From Bosea sp. F3-2 (GTDB taxonomy: Bacteria; Pseudomonadota; Alphaproteobacteria; Rhizobiales; Beijerinckiaceae), in contig NZ_CP042331.1 in the NCBI RefSeq assembly GCF_008253865.1, positions 4,491,501 through 4,555,500 of the forward strand: 64,000 bases of DNA, given 5' to 3'. The translations under genes and the position numbers were made by a program. Positions 30,606 to 39,647 of this stretch are shown here, in pieces. The notes under the pieces were generated by a model that saw nothing but the letters and a program-made list of their open reading frames with translations, made no database searches and was not told the DNA's origin. Every line of letters starts with the position of its first letter. Within the stretch, counting starts at the first letter, position 1.

Positions 30606-31085
30606 GCCGGCCCGGTCCATGCCTATGGCATTGCCCGCAAGCTCGGCATCAAGCGCATCATCTGCCCGACAGGCGCCGGCGTGACCTCCGCCATCGGCCT
30701 GATCATCGCGCCCGTCGCGGTCGATCTCTCGAGCAGCCTGCCGATGGCGCTGGCGAACTGGGACGAAGCCGAAGCGAGCCGCCTGCTCGGCGACCTGGCA
30801 GGGCAGGGGGCGGAGGTCGTGGCGGCGGCCGGCGTGCCGCGCGATGCGATCACCAACAGCTACACGGTCGACATGCGCTATGTCGGCCAGGGCCATGAGA
30901 TCACCGTGCCGCTGCCGGATCTCGCCCTGCCGCGCGAAGCCTTCCTCTCGGAGCTGACGGCGAACTTCACCCGGCTCTATCGGGAGCTTTTTGGCCGCAC
31001 GGTCAAGGCGGCCGTCGAGATCATCACCTGGCGCCTGCGCGCTTCCGGCGCCAAGGACAAGGTGGCGCGGCCGCGCAGCACCTGA
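30606..31085 (+). pseudogene. hydantoinase A (HyuA), C-terminal fragment
   Basis: The frame begins abruptly with DAGPVHAYGIARKLGIKRII and continues CPTGAGVTSAIGLIIAPVAV, YVGQGHEITVPLPDLALP and FTRLYRELFGRTVKAAVEII to TGA at 31085. This is the last quarter of a HyuA subunit, starting inside the conserved G-G-A-G-P-x-H-A motif. The ATP-binding N-terminus is absent. It is a different, unfused hyuA from the one at 3783. A junction lies near 30570-30606, next to the vapBC pair. Confidence 0.8.
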
Positions 31086-31086
31086 G

Positions 31087-32451
31087 ATCGGCACCGGCCA
31101 CCTGCCGGACGTCACCATGATCACGCCGATCTTCAAGAACGGGAAAATCGTCGCCTATGCCGGCTCGATCGCGCATCTGCCGGATATCGGCGGCGCGCCG
31201 CTGCATTCCGAAGCGACCGACATCTACGAGGAAGGCATCCGCTTCCCGATCGTGAAGCTGCACCGCGCCGGCGTGCCGAATGCCGATGTGCTGGACATCA
31301 TCGCCGCCTCGGTGCGCCTGCCGACCGAAGTGCGCGGCGACCTTGAATCCATGGTCGCGGCCAATGCGGTGATGGGCCGCGAGCTGGTGAAATTCATGGA
31401 CGAGTACGGCCTCGACGAGCTCGACGGGCTGGCGGACGCGATCCATGCGCGCTCGGAAGCGAAAATGCGCCAGGCGATCCGCACCTGGCCGAACGGCCGC
31501 TACGAAGCGGAGGTGCTGCTCGACGGCTACGATACCGACGTGAAGCTCAAGGCCGCGGTGATCGTCGGCGACGATAGTGTCCACGTCGACTATGCCGGCT
31601 CCTCGAACCAGCTGCTGCATTCGATCAACTGCCGCACCAACTACCGCTATGCCCACTCGGTCTATGCGCTGAAATGCCTGCTCGACCCCGAGACGCCGAA
31701 CAATGAGGGCTGCATCACGCCGGTGACCGACGAGGCGCCGCTCGGCTCCATCCTCAATCCGGAGGCCTGGACGGCGGGCAATTCGCGCAACCTGATCGGC
31801 CACGTCATTCCCTCGCTGATCTTCAAGGCGCTCGCAGGCATCGTGCCGGAGCGGGTGATGGGCGACAGCGGCGGCGCGCCGATCTGGGCGGCCAATTGCG
31901 TCGGACGCCGCAACGACGGCTCGCAATACGGCTCGGTCCAGAACTTTCATGGCGGCCAGGGCGCCCGCTCGGCGCTCGACGGGCTCGATACCTTGAGCTT
32001 CCCTTCGAACTGCAAGGTCACCGCGATCGAGATGTTCGAGATCGCCGTGCCGGTGCTGACCGAATGCAAGCAGCTGATCCCAGATTCGGGCGGCGCCGGG
32101 CGTCACCGCGGCGGGCTCGGCCAGCGCGTTGTGCTGCGCAACCGCGCCAAGGCGCCGATGAGCGTCTATCTCGCCACCGAACGGGTGCGCCACCCTTGCT
32201 TCGGCGTCGTCGAGGGGCAGTCGGGCACGCCCGGCCGGGTCACCAAGAACGGCAAGCCGCAATTTCCGAAGGGCAAGGTCGTGCTGAAGACCGGCGACAG
32301 GCTCGAGGTCGAGACGCCGGGCGGCGGCGGCTGGGGGCGCGCGAGCGAGCGCTCGGCTGCCGATCTCGCCAAGGATCTGGCGGAAGGGCTGGTGACGGGC
32401 GAGGCTGCGCGGCGGGTCTACGGCCGCTCGGAAGCGCTCGCGGCAGAATAG
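31087..32451 (+). pseudogene. hydantoinase B (HyuB) lacking its N-terminus
   Basis: From IGTGHLPDVTMITPIFKNGK onward the sequence is a good HyuB: AGSIAHLPDIGGAPLHSEAT, IYEEGIRFPIVKLHRAG, VDYAGSSNQLLHSINCRTNY, DSGGAGRHRGGLGQRVVLRN and the end ETPGGGGWGRASERSAADLA. About 100 N-terminal residues are missing, and the HyuA stop lies directly over the first codon, so a deletion fused the two genes. The first internal ATG is at 31117. It may still be translated as a fragment, but it is unlikely to work without its partner. Confidence 0.8.
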
Positions 32452-32457
32452 GACGAG

Positions 32458-33267
32458 ATGATGGGTTTGCTCGACGGCAAGGTCGCTCTTGTCACCGGCG
32501 CGGGGTCCGGCATTGGCCGCGAAAGCGCGCTCCTGCTCGCCGCCGAAGGCGCGACCGTCGTCCTCGCGGGCCGCCGGCATGAGCCGCTCGCTGCCGTCGC
32601 TGCGACGATCGCCAGCCGCGGCGGAAAAGCGATCGCCAGGACGCTCGATATCGCCTCGCGCCAGGAGATCGTCGAGACGATCGCCGCGGTCGAGCGCGAG
32701 GTCGGAGCCGTCGATATCCTGGTCAACAATGCCGGCAGCGCCAGTAAGGTGCTGAATGCGCGCTTCCTCTCCGAGGAAGAGTGGAACGCGACGGTCAACG
32801 TCAATCTGACCGCCGTCTTCAATCTGACGCAGGCGGTGCTACCGGCGATGATCGCCCGCGGCGAGGGCACGATCATCACCATCGCGTCGCTCGCGGCGCT
32901 GAACCCCAACCTTCTCGGCGGGGCGGCCTATGGCGCGGCCAAGGCCGGCGTGCGCAACTTCATGGGCTTCCTGCACAACACCTATCGCAACCAGGGCATC
33001 CGCGCGACGACGATCCTGCCCGGCGAGACCGACACGCCGATCATGAACAACCGCGCCCGTCCGCCACTACTGGAGGAGCGCGCCGTGATGCTGAAAGCCC
33101 ATGACGTGGCGCGGGCGGTGCTGCTCTGCGCCAGCCTGCGCGCCGGGGCGATGATTCCGGAACTGCAGATCTGCCCGACCCGCCAGCGCGACATCTCGGC
33201 CGATCTCGAAACCGCGCGCTGGATCGGCGCGCCCAATGATCTGCCTGATCGCCCGCGCTCGGCATAG
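32458..33267 (+). CDS. short-chain dehydrogenase/reductase (SDR)
   Basis: 269 aa classical SDR. The NAD(P) motif is TGAGSGIGRES, the structural motif NNAGSAS, the catalytic serine region ITIASLAALNP, and the Tyr-Lys pair is in AAYGAAKAGVRNF. ATG 32458 and 32461 are adjacent possible starts. It follows the hyuB remnant by 6 bp and precedes the aldolase by 13 bp, so the three were once one operon. It probably oxidises or reduces a hydroxy or keto intermediate; the substrate is unknown. The gene is intact. Confidence 0.9.
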   Translation: MMGLLDGKVALVTGAGSGIGRESALLLAAEGATVVLAGRRHEPLAAVAATIASRGGKAIARTLDIASRQEIVETIAAVEREVGAVDILVNNAGSASKVLNARFLSEEEWNATVNVNLTAVFNLTQAVLPAMIARGEGTIITIASLAALNPNLLGGAAYGAAKAGVRNFMGFLHNTYRNQGIRATTILPGETDTPIMNNRARPPLLEERAVMLKAHDVARAVLLCASLRAGAMIPELQICPTRQRDISADLETARWIGAPNDLPDRPRSA

Positions 33268-33280
33268 AAGGACGACGACG

Positions 33281-33982
33281 ATGAATGGAGCGCGATTGCG
33301 CGAGCGGCTGAATCGTGGCGAGTGCTTGAGCATGCTGACGGCGCATTACGCGTCGCCCGGCCATGCGGTGCGGCTGACCGAACTCGGCGCCGACGCGATC
33401 TTTCTCGATTGCGAGCACGGCACCTGGAGCTTCGAGGATATCCGCCTGACCGCTCAGGCGATCCGCGGGGCGGGCGGGACCGCGATCGTGCGGCCCGATT
33501 GCCATCAGCGTTCGCTTCTCATCCGCTATCTCAACGCGGGCGCCGACGCGCTGATGGTGCCGATGATGGAGACGGCAGCGGAAGCGCGCGCGATCGTCGA
33601 CGCGGTCCGCTATGGCTGCCATGCCGATCACGGCGAGCGTCTGGTCATCGCGATGATCGAGACCGTTGCCGCAATCGATCGACTCGATGAGATGCTCGCG
33701 GTTGAAGGTGTCGACGTCTTCTTCGTCGGGCCAGGCGATCTTTCGCAGGACATGGGCTTTGCCCCGGCTCCCCCCTTCGGCGAGCCTCGGCCTCAGGTGG
33801 TTCGGGATAAGGTCGGCGAAGCGGTCGCGAAAATCTACGCCGCTGGCAAGGTGGCGGGCACGCTGGCGACGCTGGCGGAACTGCCGCATTGGTGGAAGCA
33901 AGGCGTGCAGTTCTTCTACGTCCACTCCGACCCATTCCTGCGCCGAGGTATGACGGAACTCGCAGACCTGCTCGCCGGATAA
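33281..33982 (+). CDS. HpcH/HpaI family aldolase
   Basis: 233 aa from ATG 33281. Class II metal-dependent pyruvate aldolase fold: DAIFLDCEHGTWSFEDIR, GADALMVPMMETAAEARAIV, the metal-binding Glu and Asp region MIETVAAIDRLDEML, and VDVFFVGPGDLSQDMG. Members split 4-hydroxy-2-oxo acids into pyruvate and an aldehyde or do the reverse. With the SDR and the hydantoinase remnants it suggests a catabolic pathway for a ring or amide compound. The gene is intact. Confidence 0.88.
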   Translation: MNGARLRERLNRGECLSMLTAHYASPGHAVRLTELGADAIFLDCEHGTWSFEDIRLTAQAIRGAGGTAIVRPDCHQRSLLIRYLNAGADALMVPMMETAAEARAIVDAVRYGCHADHGERLVIAMIETVAAIDRLDEMLAVEGVDVFFVGPGDLSQDMGFAPAPPFGEPRPQVVRDKVGEAVAKIYAAGKVAGTLATLAELPHWWKQGVQFFYVHSDPFLRRGMTELADLLAG

Positions 33983-34402
33983 TCGCCGCGTCAGCGACGG
34001 TGATGCCTGGATAGTCCGCTGCGGTGTTGCGAGAGTTCCGAATGCTCGTTGATGCCCCGCACGTCGCGCTCCGCACCCTTGCCCGCTAGTCCGCGCGACC
34101 TCGACAGGCACCGACAGCGGCCCCCGGCGACGGCCGCTTCCATCTCGCCATCTCGTATCGACTCACGGAGACCGGTCGCATCGTGGTCGGATCGCGTGTG
34201 GTCGCCAATGGCGCAGGCGCACAACATGAAGCGCAGCGACGGGCGTGCGTCGGCCGGCTTCCTGAGGGCGCCTTCTCCTCATGATGGACGCGACAGTCAC
34301 CCGCGGGCCACGTCCAGGTCCCTTTGGCGTGAAATGGCAAGACGCAGAAGCCCGCAGGTCTGAAATGGCCAGTGCGCTGCCGACGTGGAGACGAGGCACC
34401 TG
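33983..34402. other. intergenic region without a recognisable gene
   Basis: About 420 bp. One plus-strand frame near 34110-34270 looks coding-like for some 50 codons (FHLAISYRLTETGRIVVGSR) but has no start and no family that I can name. It may be a relic. Confidence 0.3.
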
Positions 34403-34831
34403 ATGTGGGCAAACAACTGGCTTTTGGGTTTGCCACTTCTCGTCGCAACAGTCGTCATACACGTGACGGCATTCATGACCATGACGAAGGCTTTGATACC
34501 TGAGATCGGGCCTTCGGCCCGGACGATGCTCTCTTTCAACGTTTCCGTTGGGATCCTCGCTTTGTTCGCTGCTGTCCTCCATTCCTTTGAGGCGATCGCT
34601 TGGGCACTTCTGTACCTGCATGTCGGCGCCCTGCCTGATTTCTCCGAGGCAATTCTCTATTCGTTAGAAGCGATCACCAGCTATGGTCACGCACCGGAAC
34701 TCCTCGCCCCTGACTGGCGACTCGTCGGAGCCATTGAGGCCGTAAACGGATCGATTCTGTTCGGCCTGACGACCGCATTCTTTTTTGCTGCGATCCAGAA
34801 TGCTTGGCCGCGCAAGTCGAAACCGCAGTAG
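34403..34831 (+). CDS. two-TM ion-channel-like membrane protein
   Basis: 142 aa from ATG 34403 after GAGG; GTG 34385 is possible. Hydrophobic segments are about 6-28, 44-70 and 108-130. Between the last two lies ALPDFSEAILYSLEAITSYG, then PDWRLVGAIEAVNGSILFGL. This matches the layout of bacterial two-TM potassium-channel pores (pore helix, T-x-G-Y-G filter, then the WRxxGAxExxNG helix), but the filter reads TSYGH instead of TVGYGD. It is thus a channel-like protein with an altered filter. Ion selectivity cannot be told. It stands alone between the aldolase and an insertion relic. Confidence 0.65.
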   Translation: MWANNWLLGLPLLVATVVIHVTAFMTMTKALIPEIGPSARTMLSFNVSVGILALFAAVLHSFEAIAWALLYLHVGALPDFSEAILYSLEAITSYGHAPELLAPDWRLVGAIEAVNGSILFGLTTAFFFAAIQNAWPRKSKPQ

Positions 34832-35144
34832 CTTCTTGGTCGCGTTCCTACGCGCCGAGATCGACTATCGCGCGATACTGAAGGCGATGAGCTGAGGTTC
34901 GTTCCCTGGGCGTTCCGCGAAGCAGGCGTCCGACTGCGGCAGGTCCAGGCAGAAGAAGTGGGTCTTCTGGCGCACTCTCCGCCCACCACTGCGATCGCGT
35001 TACCGAAGTCCGCCTCAGCGTGACCAGACGGATGCGCCAGCGGAACGAAGGGCATTGTCAGGGTAACTGGGAGCGTTCGGCGCAGCTCTATGTCGGAGGA
35101 GGTCTGGGATTTCGACGCCCGGATCCTGCGGCTAATGTGTGCCG
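34832..35144. other. intergenic region before an IS6 relic
   Basis: About 310 bp with no gene I can support. Possible left end of the degraded insertion element that follows, but no inverted repeat was identified. Confidence 0.3.
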
Positions 35145-35390
35145 ATGAAGTCGATCTCATATAAGCGTCACCGCTTCCCACCGATCGTGATCCGCCACGC
35201 GGTCTGGCCGTATTTCCGGTTCACGCTCAGCTTCCGGGATGTCGAAGATCTGCTGGCGGAGCGCGGGATCGACGTCAGCTACGAGGCGATCCGGACCTGG
35301 ACGCAAAAGTTCGGGCTGCAGTTCGCCCGGAACCTTCGGAACAGGCTCTGCACGAGCGCAGACCTGTGCGTCGCAGCGGGCTGGTCTTGA
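35145..35390 (+). pseudogene. IS6 family transposase, N-terminal fragment
   Basis: ATG 35145 opens KSISYKRHRFPPIVIRHAVW, then YFRFTLSFRDVEDLLAERGI and DVSYEAIRTWTQKFG, the typical start of IS6/IS26-type transposases. Similarity ends near FARNLRNR, before the DDE catalytic core, and the frame closes at 35390. It is an inactive remnant next to the copper module. Confidence 0.8.
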
Positions 35391-35449
35391 CGCAAACCAG
35401 CATCTACTTCGCTCGGAAATGCGCTATGCGGCGGTGAGGCGGGGCCGGG

Positions 35450-37948
35450 TCAGTCCGGAGCGTCCGCCTTGAAGCGCTTGAGCCGCAGCGCATTGGTCAG
35501 GACGCTAACACTCGACAGCGCCATCGCCAGCCCCGCGAACATCGGCGACATCAGGATGCCGAACTGCGGGTAGAGCGCTCCTGCCGCGACGGGAATCAGC
35601 ACAATATTGTAGCCGAAGGCCCAGCTCAGATTCTGACGAATGTTCGCGATCGTGGCCTGAGACAGCGCAATCGCCTTGGGGACGCCGTTCAGGTCGCCCG
35701 ACATCAGCACGACATCCGCGCTCTCGATAGCGATATCCGTGCCGGTGCCGATGGCGAGGCCGACATCCGCCTGCGCCAAGGCCGGCGCGTCGTTGATTCC
35801 GTCGCCCACGAAGGCGACCTTGGCGCCGGCGGCCTGCAGTGATTTGACGACGTTTGCCTTGTCGGTGGGCAGGACCTCGGCGATAACCTCGGTGATGCCC
35901 AGGCGCTTCGCGATCGCCTGGGCGGTGCGGGCATTGTCGCCCGTCACCATGGCGATACGCAGGCCGAGCGCCTTGAGCGCGGCGAGAGCTTCCGGCGTGG
36001 TCTTCTTGATCGGGTCTGCCACGGCGATGATGCAGGCCAGCTTTCCGTCGATCGCTGCGTAGAGCGGCGTCTTGCCGGTGTCCGCCAGTTCGGCGGCCTC
36101 GCTGTCGAATGCGGACAGGTCGAGGCCCAGTCGCTGCATCAGGCGGCCGGCGCCGACCTCGACCTTGTGTCCCTCGACGGAGGCGCTGACCCCGAAGCCG
36201 GGTTCTCCGTTGAATTCGGTGACGGCGGCGAGGGCAAGCCCGCGCTCCCGCGCAGCCGCCACGATCGCCTCCGCGACCGGATGCTCCGAGAGCGTCTCGA
36301 CCGAGGCGACGAGGCGCAGCACCTCCGCTTCGTCAAATCCCGCGACCACGGATAAATCGGTCAGCTCCGGCCGGCCCTTCGTCAGGGTGCCAGTCTTGTC
36401 CAGCGCGACGACCTGGGCATCCCGGAGCGACTGCAGCGCCTCGCCCTGACGGAACAGCACGCCAAGCTCGGCACCCTTGCCGGTTCCGACCATGATCGAG
36501 GTCGGCGTGGCCAGACCCATGGCGCAGGGGCAGGCGATGATCAGAACGGCCACGGCGTTGACCAGGGCAAAGGAAAGAGTCGGTGCGGGCCCGAAGGCTA
36601 GCCAGATGCCGAAAGTCACCAGCGCCATCGCCATGACCGCGGGCACGAACCACATCGTGACCTTGTCGACCATCGCCTGGATCGGCAGCTTCGAGCCTTG
36701 CGCCGCCTCGACCGTTCGCACGATCTGCGCGAGCAAAGTGTCGGCGCCGACCTTCCTGGCGGTGAATCGGAACGCGCCGGTGCCGTTGACCGTCCCGCCG
36801 GTCACGAGGCTGCCAACTTCCTTGCGGGCCGGAATGGGCTCTCCGGTGATCATCGATTCATCGACATGCGAGGCTCCGTCGATGACTTCACCATCGACTG
36901 GAATCCGCTCTCCGGGCCGCACCAGGACGATATCGCCCGGCCGCACCCCTTCGATGCCGACGTCGATCTCGACACCGTCCCTGACGACGCGCGCCGACTT
37001 GGCCTGCAGAGACATCAGGCGCTTGATAGCCTCGCTCGTGCGGCCCTTCGCTCGCGCCTCGAACCAGCGGCCGGTCAGGATCAGCGTGACGATGACGGCA
37101 CCGGCCTCAAAATAAGTGAAATCGGTGCCCTCGGGCAGGATCTGCGGAGCAAAACTCGCAATCGTCGAATAGAGATATGCGGCGCTGGTGCCCAGCATAA
37201 CCAGCGAGTTCATGTCGGGCGCGCCGCGCAGCAGCGCCGGCCATCCCTTCTGCAGGAAACGCAGGCCGGGCCCGAACTGGACGAAGCTTGCGAGCAGGAA
37301 CGACAGGATCCTGATGTTGGACTCGCCAATTCGCGCGGCCAGAAGATGATGCAGCGGCTCGTAGAGATGTGTCCCCATCTCGAAAACGAGCAGGGGGAGC
37401 GTGGCGAGCCCTGAGACGATGACGGCGCGCTTGAGCCTTGCCTGCTCCGCGTCCCGCTCGCGTTGCTCGCGCTCCGCGGCATCGGCGCCCGTCACGACCG
37501 GCTCGACCTCGTAACCGGCCGCAACAACCGCCGCCGCGAGCCTTGCGCCCGTCTCGCCGCCGCCGAGGAAACGGACCGACGCACGCTCGGTCGCGAGGTT
37601 CACGGTGGCGTCGAGGACCCCCGGCACCGCTTTCAACGCTCGCTCGACGCGGCCGACGCAGGAGGCGCAGGTCATGCCCGTCACCTTGAGTTCGGCCGCC
37701 TCTTCCACCGTCTCGTAGCCGGCTTTGCGGATCGCTTCCACGATGGGGCCGAGATCCGCCCTGCTGTCGCCGAGCGTCACCCGTGCCCTCTCGGTGGCGA
37801 GATTGACGGACACGGCCTTGACGCCGTCGACGGCGGCGACCGCGCGCTCCACCCGCCCGACGCAGGAGGCGCAGCTCATGCTCAAGACGGAGATTTCCAC
37901 CTCGGGCGAAACAGCTTCCAGTTTTCTAGCCACCGCGGCGGTCGACAT
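35450..37948 (-). CDS. copA: copper-exporting P1B-type ATPase
   Basis: 832 aa inner-membrane Cu(I) pump. Two N-terminal heavy-metal domains have CASC motifs at about 26-29 and 94-97 (SMSCASCVGRVE, GMTCASCVGRVE). Eight membrane helices include the CPC ion motif IIACPCAMGLATPTS. The A-domain TGEP loop (MITGEPIPARKEVG), phosphorylation loop DKTGTLTKGRPE, SEHPVAEAI and GDGINDAPALAQADVG complete the family set. ATG 37948 follows GGAGAG. The promoter upstream has the CueR/MerR architecture. It moves Cu(I) out of the cytoplasm and works with CopZ encoded at 39648. Confidence 0.96.
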   Translation of the reverse strand: MSTAAVARKLEAVSPEVEISVLSMSCASCVGRVERAVAAVDGVKAVSVNLATERARVTLGDSRADLGPIVEAIRKAGYETVEEAAELKVTGMTCASCVGRVERALKAVPGVLDATVNLATERASVRFLGGGETGARLAAAVVAAGYEVEPVVTGADAAEREQRERDAEQARLKRAVIVSGLATLPLLVFEMGTHLYEPLHHLLAARIGESNIRILSFLLASFVQFGPGLRFLQKGWPALLRGAPDMNSLVMLGTSAAYLYSTIASFAPQILPEGTDFTYFEAGAVIVTLILTGRWFEARAKGRTSEAIKRLMSLQAKSARVVRDGVEIDVGIEGVRPGDIVLVRPGERIPVDGEVIDGASHVDESMITGEPIPARKEVGSLVTGGTVNGTGAFRFTARKVGADTLLAQIVRTVEAAQGSKLPIQAMVDKVTMWFVPAVMAMALVTFGIWLAFGPAPTLSFALVNAVAVLIIACPCAMGLATPTSIMVGTGKGAELGVLFRQGEALQSLRDAQVVALDKTGTLTKGRPELTDLSVVAGFDEAEVLRLVASVETLSEHPVAEAIVAAARERGLALAAVTEFNGEPGFGVSASVEGHKVEVGAGRLMQRLGLDLSAFDSEAAELADTGKTPLYAAIDGKLACIIAVADPIKKTTPEALAALKALGLRIAMVTGDNARTAQAIAKRLGITEVIAEVLPTDKANVVKSLQAAGAKVAFVGDGINDAPALAQADVGLAIGTGTDIAIESADVVLMSGDLNGVPKAIALSQATIANIRQNLSWAFGYNIVLIPVAAGALYPQFGILMSPMFAGLAMALSSVSVLTNALRLKRFKADAPD

Positions 37949-37977
37949 AGCGTCTCTCCAGACTCCCGATGGCAGCT

Positions 37978-38008
37978 CCTATGCGGTTTCCCGCAATGGT
38001 AAGGTCAA
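37978..38008 (-). promoter_or_regulatory. CueR-type promoter of copA
   Basis: Read on the minus strand: -35 TTGACC (38008-38003), 19-bp spacer TTACCATTGCGGGAAACCG, -10 CATAGG (37983-37978). The overlong 19-bp spacer with a dyad between the boxes is diagnostic of MerR/CueR-activated promoters. The dyad (CCTTACC / GGGAAACC) is less perfect than at the two sister sites. The copA ATG is 30 bp downstream. Confidence 0.7.
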
Positions 38009-38105
38009 GGGGCTTTTTTCGATTTCCGCGACCAGCCCGACCGGGCGAGCCTAGATCGCCGCGCGTCCTGTCGGACGCGGTGACGTCGATCTATGTATTT
38101 GTTAT

Positions 38106-38153
38106 CGCATCTGATTTTTCCGAAAAGTGGATTCCACTTTTCGGTCCTATGCG
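38106..38153. repeat. REP-like palindrome
   Basis: Outer arms CGCATCTGA and TCCTATGCG enclose a perfect inner hairpin CCGAAAAGTGG (38120-38130) / CCACTTTTCGG (38134-38144). It has the same plan as the third element at 29770-29816. It lies between divergent copA and the end of the reductase gene; the rest of 38010-38320 shows no gene. Confidence 0.6.
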
Positions 38154-38320
38154 ATAGCGCTCGCCTATCGACTCAATCTGCCGGAAAGCCGGACCGACGC
38201 TTCGGACCGGCGAGCCGGTCCGCACCACGCCCGAGATCGCGGTCGCTCAGATCAGAGCGGCGCAGGATGCCAGCGTTTGCGAGGTGGCGGTGCTCCGCTC
38301 AGGCCCTTAGTCCCAGCTTT

Positions 38321-39337
38321 TCACGACGACGCTGGCAACGAAACACCGGGCAAATCCGCGCCCGCCTGGTCCGAAGCCGTGAAGAAGGCATCGGCATAGG
38401 CATGCGCCGGATCGAGGCCGCGGCTCGTCATCGCGGCCACGGCGAAATCGACCAGGCCCGGGGAGCCGGCGACATAGGCCGTCGCATTCTGCAGCCCGTC
38501 CAGCGCTTCGAGATGCGCGCCGAGCCCGTCGCCCAGCACGGGCTGGTAGACGAAATCGGGCAGCCCGCCGGCGAGTTCTGCGATCGCGTTCTCCCGGTAC
38601 AGGCTCTCCACGCTGCGCGCCGCATTGTAGAGCCGGATCGGCTGCTGCAATTGCAGGCGCGCGGCGCTGTGGAGGATCGACAGGATCGGCGCGAGCCCGG
38701 TGCCGCCGGCCACCGCCACGATCGGGCCGGTCCGCCGCGCGCGCAGATGCGCCGTGCCCATCGGTCCGCGCAACAGCACGCCGTCGCCCTGCCTCAAGCC
38801 GCTCGCGACATGGCTGCTGGTCGCCCCGCCCTCGACATGCCTGATGTGGAATTCGAGCAGCGGCTCGCCCGGCTCGTTCGCCATCGAATAGTTCCGCGGC
38901 GGGCAGCCGGCGAAGCTGAGTTCGGCATATTGGCCGGCGGTGAAGGCGAGCGGCTCGCTCTCCAGCGCGATCTGCAGGATCGAGATGTCCGGCGTCGGGC
39001 GCTGCAGCGAGACGACCTGGCCGGAAACCTCGCGCAGGGGATGGCCGGCCGCATCGCTGCCGAGCCAGGCGATGCTGCAGTCGCTGCGCGGCTGCGCGCG
39101 GCAGGCAAGCACGAAACCGCGCTCGCGATCGGCCGCGGTCAGGGCGAAGGGCGTATGCGGCAGCAGCTCGACCTCGCCCGCCAGCAGCCGCGATTTGCAG
39201 GCGCCGCAGCGCCCGACCTGGCAGCCATAGGGATAGGGGTGCCCTGCGGCCTGGGCCGCCTTGAGGATCGTCGTATCCGCCGCGACCGTGAGGTCGGCCG
39301 CAAGATTCGCGATATGGACGCTGTAGCTCTCGGTCAT
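38321..39337 (-). CDS. 2Fe-2S ferredoxin / FAD oxidoreductase fusion
   Basis: 338 aa from ATG 39337, with GAGGTGG upstream; the longer frame to 39418 would begin inside the promoter. The N-terminal plant-type 2Fe-2S domain has cysteines 39, 44, 47 (GCQVGRCGAC) and 79 (VLACRAQ). The FAD domain shows PRNYSMAN, and the NAD(P)-binding domain AVAGGTGLAPILSIL; the protein ends near YADAFFTASD. This is the layout of reductase components of ring-hydroxylating oxygenases and of AscD-type reductases. No oxygenase is near. Its CueR-type promoter places it in the copper response, where it could keep copper or a partner reduced; that role is inference. Confidence 0.88.
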   Translation of the reverse strand: MTESYSVHIANLAADLTVAADTTILKAAQAAGHPYPYGCQVGRCGACKSRLLAGEVELLPHTPFALTAADRERGFVLACRAQPRSDCSIAWLGSDAAGHPLREVSGQVVSLQRPTPDISILQIALESEPLAFTAGQYAELSFAGCPPRNYSMANEPGEPLLEFHIRHVEGGATSSHVASGLRQGDGVLLRGPMGTAHLRARRTGPIVAVAGGTGLAPILSILHSAARLQLQQPIRLYNAARSVESLYRENAIAELAGGLPDFVYQPVLGDGLGAHLEALDGLQNATAYVAGSPGLVDFAVAAMTSRGLDPAHAYADAFFTASDQAGADLPGVSLPASS

Positions 39338-39368
39338 CTGCCACCTCGGCTTATGAGGAACGGCAGAG

Positions 39369-39399
39369 TCGATGCGGCCTTCCATCCTGGGAAGGTCAA
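39369..39399 (-). promoter_or_regulatory. CueR-type promoter of the ferredoxin-reductase gene
   Basis: On the minus strand: TTGACC (39399-39394), 19-bp spacer, then CATCGA (39374-39369). The dyad CCTTCC / GGAAGG with a 6-bp centre (39378-39395) is the classic CueR half-site spacing, as in the E. coli copA promoter. The start codon is 32 bp downstream. Confidence 0.7.
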
Positions 39400-39583
39400 G
39401 GGGGTATTGCGTCGGCATGATGCGCTCGGGTTTTGGCCTCGGCCTTGAATTTGCCTCTTGAACCTCTCCTCGCTCCAGCTTGTACAGCTGTGTCCCGCAA
39501 TGCCGTCAGGCGGAGACGGCCCCTGTCCAGCCCAGCCCAACTCCCGGTCATGGCCGAGACGCTGAGGCGGCGAAAAAACCCGC

Positions 39584-39614
39584 TTGACCTTGCCACATGG
39601 CAAGGACCGAAACT
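39584..39614 (+). promoter_or_regulatory. CueR-type promoter of copZ
   Basis: TTGACC (39584-39589), 19-bp spacer, GAAACT (39609-39614). The spacer holds a perfect 18-bp palindrome, CCTTGCCACATGGCAAGG (39588-39605). The copZ ATG is 34 bp downstream. Confidence 0.7.
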
Positions 39615-39647
39615 GATTTTCATTCACCCTATGAGGAGAAACGTCCC

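Noticed and set aside
35239..35472. Short plus-strand frame overlapping the IS6 fragment and copA end
   Set aside because: It is another frame of the IS6 remnant and of the copA 3' end.
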